A stretch of DNA of 64,000 nt from Phaeobacter sp. QD34_24 (GTDB lineage: Bacteria > Pseudomonadota > Alphaproteobacteria > Rhodobacterales > Rhodobacteraceae), in assembly GCF_028890115.1 (NCBI RefSeq), contig NZ_JARCJD010000005.1, positions 62,001 through 126,000 on the forward strand. Direction: 5' to 3'. The position numbers were made by a program, and so were the translations under genes. The notes under the pieces are model-generated. The model worked only from the letters and a program-made list of their open reading frames with translations, ran no database searches and was not told where the DNA came from. Positions 62,541 to 64,000 of the stretch are shown in pieces (the first letter of the stretch is position 1; the number at the start of each line of letters is the position of its first letter).

Positions 62541-64000
62541 TCAGCGGGTCGCGGCGAGCAACTGACGGGTATACTCCTGGCGCGGTGCCTCGAACAGAGA
62601 CCTGGCCTCTCCGGCCTCCACCACATCGCCCTGTTTCATGACGATCATCTTGTGCGACATCGCCCGCACCACGTGCAGGTCGTGGGAAATGAACAGATAG
62701 GCAAGGCCATAGCGCGCCTGCAGATCGCGCAGGAGATCGACGATCTGCACCTGCACGGTCATGTCCAGCGCCGAGGTCGGCTCATCCAGAACCACCAGAC
62801 GCGGGCGCAGCACCATGACGCGGGCGATGGCGATCCGCTGGCGTTGCCCGCCGGAAAACTCATGCGGGTAGCGATCCATGGCGGCGGGGTCCAGCCCCAC
62901 CTCGGCCATGACCTCGGCCACCAGATCGCGGCTGTCGCGATGCTGATCCACCTTGTGGATCGCCAGCCCTTCGGAGATGATCTGGGCGCAGGTCATCCGC
63001 GGGCTGAGCGATCCGAAGGGATCCTGGAACACGATCTGCATATCCTTGCGCAAGCGCCGCAAATCGCGGGTGGACCATTGCCGCAGATCATCGCCGCAAA
63101 ACCGCACCTCCCCTTCGGAGGCGATCAACCGCATGATCGCCAGGGCCAATGTCGTCTTGCCGGATCCGCTTTCGCCAACGATCCCCAGGGTCTCTCCGGC
63201 ACGCACCGAAATCGAGGTCGGGTTCACCGCCTTCACATGGCCTACCGTGCGCTTCAGCAATCCCTTCTGGATCGGGAACCAGACCTTGAGGTTCGAGGTC
63301 CGCGCCAGTTCCTCCGCCCCGTCGGGCACCGGCGCGGGTTGCCCCGAGGGTTCGGCCGCCAGCAGTTTCTGCGTATAGGGATGCTGCGGGTTGGCAAAGA
63401 TCTCCTCTGCCGGGCCGCTTTCGACAATCTCGCCGCCCTTCATCACGCAGACACGGTCGGCAATGCGGCGCACGATGGCGAGGTCGTGGGTGATGAACAA
63501 CAGGCCCATGCCTTCGCTTTGCTTCAGCTCGGCCAGCAGATCAAGGATCTGCGCCTGGATCGTCACATCCAGCGCCGTGGTCGGCTCATCCGCGATCAGG
63601 ATCTCGGGCTTGTTGGCCAGCGCCATGGCGATCATCACCCGCTGCCGCTGCCCGCCGGACAGCTCATGCGGATAGGCACCAAGCCGCGTTTCTGGATCGC
63701 GAATGCCGACCTTTTCCAGCAGTTCAAGGATCCGCGCCCGCGCCGCCTGGCCCGCCAACCCCTGATGCAGCGCCAGCGATTCCGACAGCTGTTTTTCGAT
63801 CGTGTGCAGCGGGTTGAGCGAGGTCATCGGCTCTTGGAAGATAAAGCTGATGTCATTGCCGCGCAGACGCATCAGGTGCTTTTCATCGGCGCCGACCATT
63901 TCCTCGCCATTATAAAGCACCGAACCGCTGACCGTGGCACTATCCCCCAGCAAGGAAACCGTGGACAGGGCCGAGACGGATTTTCCGGAACCGGATTCGC
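62541..64000 (-). CDS. ABC transporter ATP-binding protein with two fused ATPase domains (YejF/DppDF type), partial
   Basis: A protein with two complete ABC cassettes, open at the window edge where Walker A of the first domain ([12 protein letters not shown]) is still seen. First domain: [32 protein letters not shown]. Second domain: [44 protein letters not shown]. This layout is typical of the single ATPase that powers some peptide or oligosaccharide importers. The permease genes would lie outside the window. Confidence 0.92.
   Translation of the reverse strand, partial: ESGSGKSVSALSTVSLLGDSATVSGSVLYNGEEMVGADEKHLMRLRGNDISFIFQEPMTSLNPLHTIEKQLSESLALHQGLAGQAARARILELLEKVGIRDPETRLGAYPHELSGGQRQRVMIAMALANKPEILIADEPTTALDVTIQAQILDLLAELKQSEGMGLLFITHDLAIVRRIADRVCVMKGGEIVESGPAEEIFANPQHPYTQKLLAAEPSGQPAPVPDGAEELARTSNLKVWFPIQKGLLKRTVGHVKAVNPTSISVRAGETLGIVGESGSGKTTLALAIMRLIASEGEVRFCGDDLRQWSTRDLRRLRKDMQIVFQDPFGSLSPRMTCAQIISEGLAIHKVDQHRDSRDLVAEVMAEVGLDPAAMDRYPHEFSGGQRQRIAIARVMVLRPRLVVLDEPTSALDMTVQVQIVDLLRDLQARYGLAYLFISHDLHVVRAMSHKMIVMKQGDVVEAGEARSLFEAPRQEYTRQLLAATR

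Overview
The window is about 64 kb of high-GC chromosomal DNA from an alphaproteobacterium, most likely a marine Rhodobacteraceae (Roseobacter group). The evidence is the family make-up: ccoNOQP/ccoGHIS cytochrome cbb3 genes with an fnrL-type regulator and FNR boxes, a uvrC / pgsA / moaD / moaE neighbourhood, TAXI-type TRAP transport, 3-hydroxybenzoate and 4-hydroxybenzoate monooxygenases, and dispersed tetrapyrrole genes (hemE, hemC, hemF, hemN). I found no rRNA, tRNA, CRISPR array, insertion sequence or prophage.

Layout. 1-5379: a peptide-type ABC importer whose binding-protein gene enters from outside the window and carries a frameshift. 5393-7306: mobA with two palindromic operators upstream. 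7482-8849: moaE, moaD, pgsA. 8961-14667: an islet holding a TAXI-TRAP transporter and, divergently, a MarR regulator and a sulfatase. 14676-16541: uvrC. 16844-19583: pteridine-reductase-like SDR, Ca/Na antiporter, a 60-aa zinc-ribbon protein and sppA. 19838-24588: ABC-2 exporter, CoxG-like protein, alpha/beta hydrolase with a divergent HxlR regulator, and an NAD(P)-binding protein. 24825-27913: enoyl-CoA hydratase, pobA and its AraC-family regulator. 27916-33953: TetR regulator and a six-gene beta-oxidation-type operon (thiolase, two MaoC proteins, SDR, CaiB/AMACR-like enzyme, acyl-CoA dehydrogenase). 33970-42185: hemE, hemC, desaturase, GH25 lysozyme, hemF, degenerate SDR, rsmC-like, clpS, HAD. 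42488-45873: DacF-like D,D-carboxypeptidase with a SPOR domain, then an ECF sigma / anti-sigma / COG4315 module. 46014-56377: ccoGHIS and ccoNOQP, separated by a LysR gene, a small gene and an EamA exporter. 56593-62344: universal stress protein, GlsB-type protein, SHMT-like enzyme with a divergent LysR gene, fnrL, hemN. 62541-64000: a double-ATPase ABC protein running off the end.

How the parts work together. FnrL, four FNR-type boxes, the cbb3 oxidase with its assembly genes, and oxygen-independent HemN form a microaerobic/anaerobic respiration block. MobA and PobA both produce protocatechuate, but no ring-cleavage genes are present. The 28.7-34 kb operon encodes the enzyme set expected for beta-oxidation of an alpha-methyl-branched or steroid-like acyl-CoA.

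The most unusual structure is a composite repeat with three copies (19.7, 24.6 and 62.4 kb). Its short sequence boxes are conserved while the hairpins between them differ in sequence but keep pairing. Each copy begins at or next to a stop codon, in the same orientation relative to that gene, which suggests a structured 3'-UTR element. All functional calls come from reading the sequence; no database search was run.
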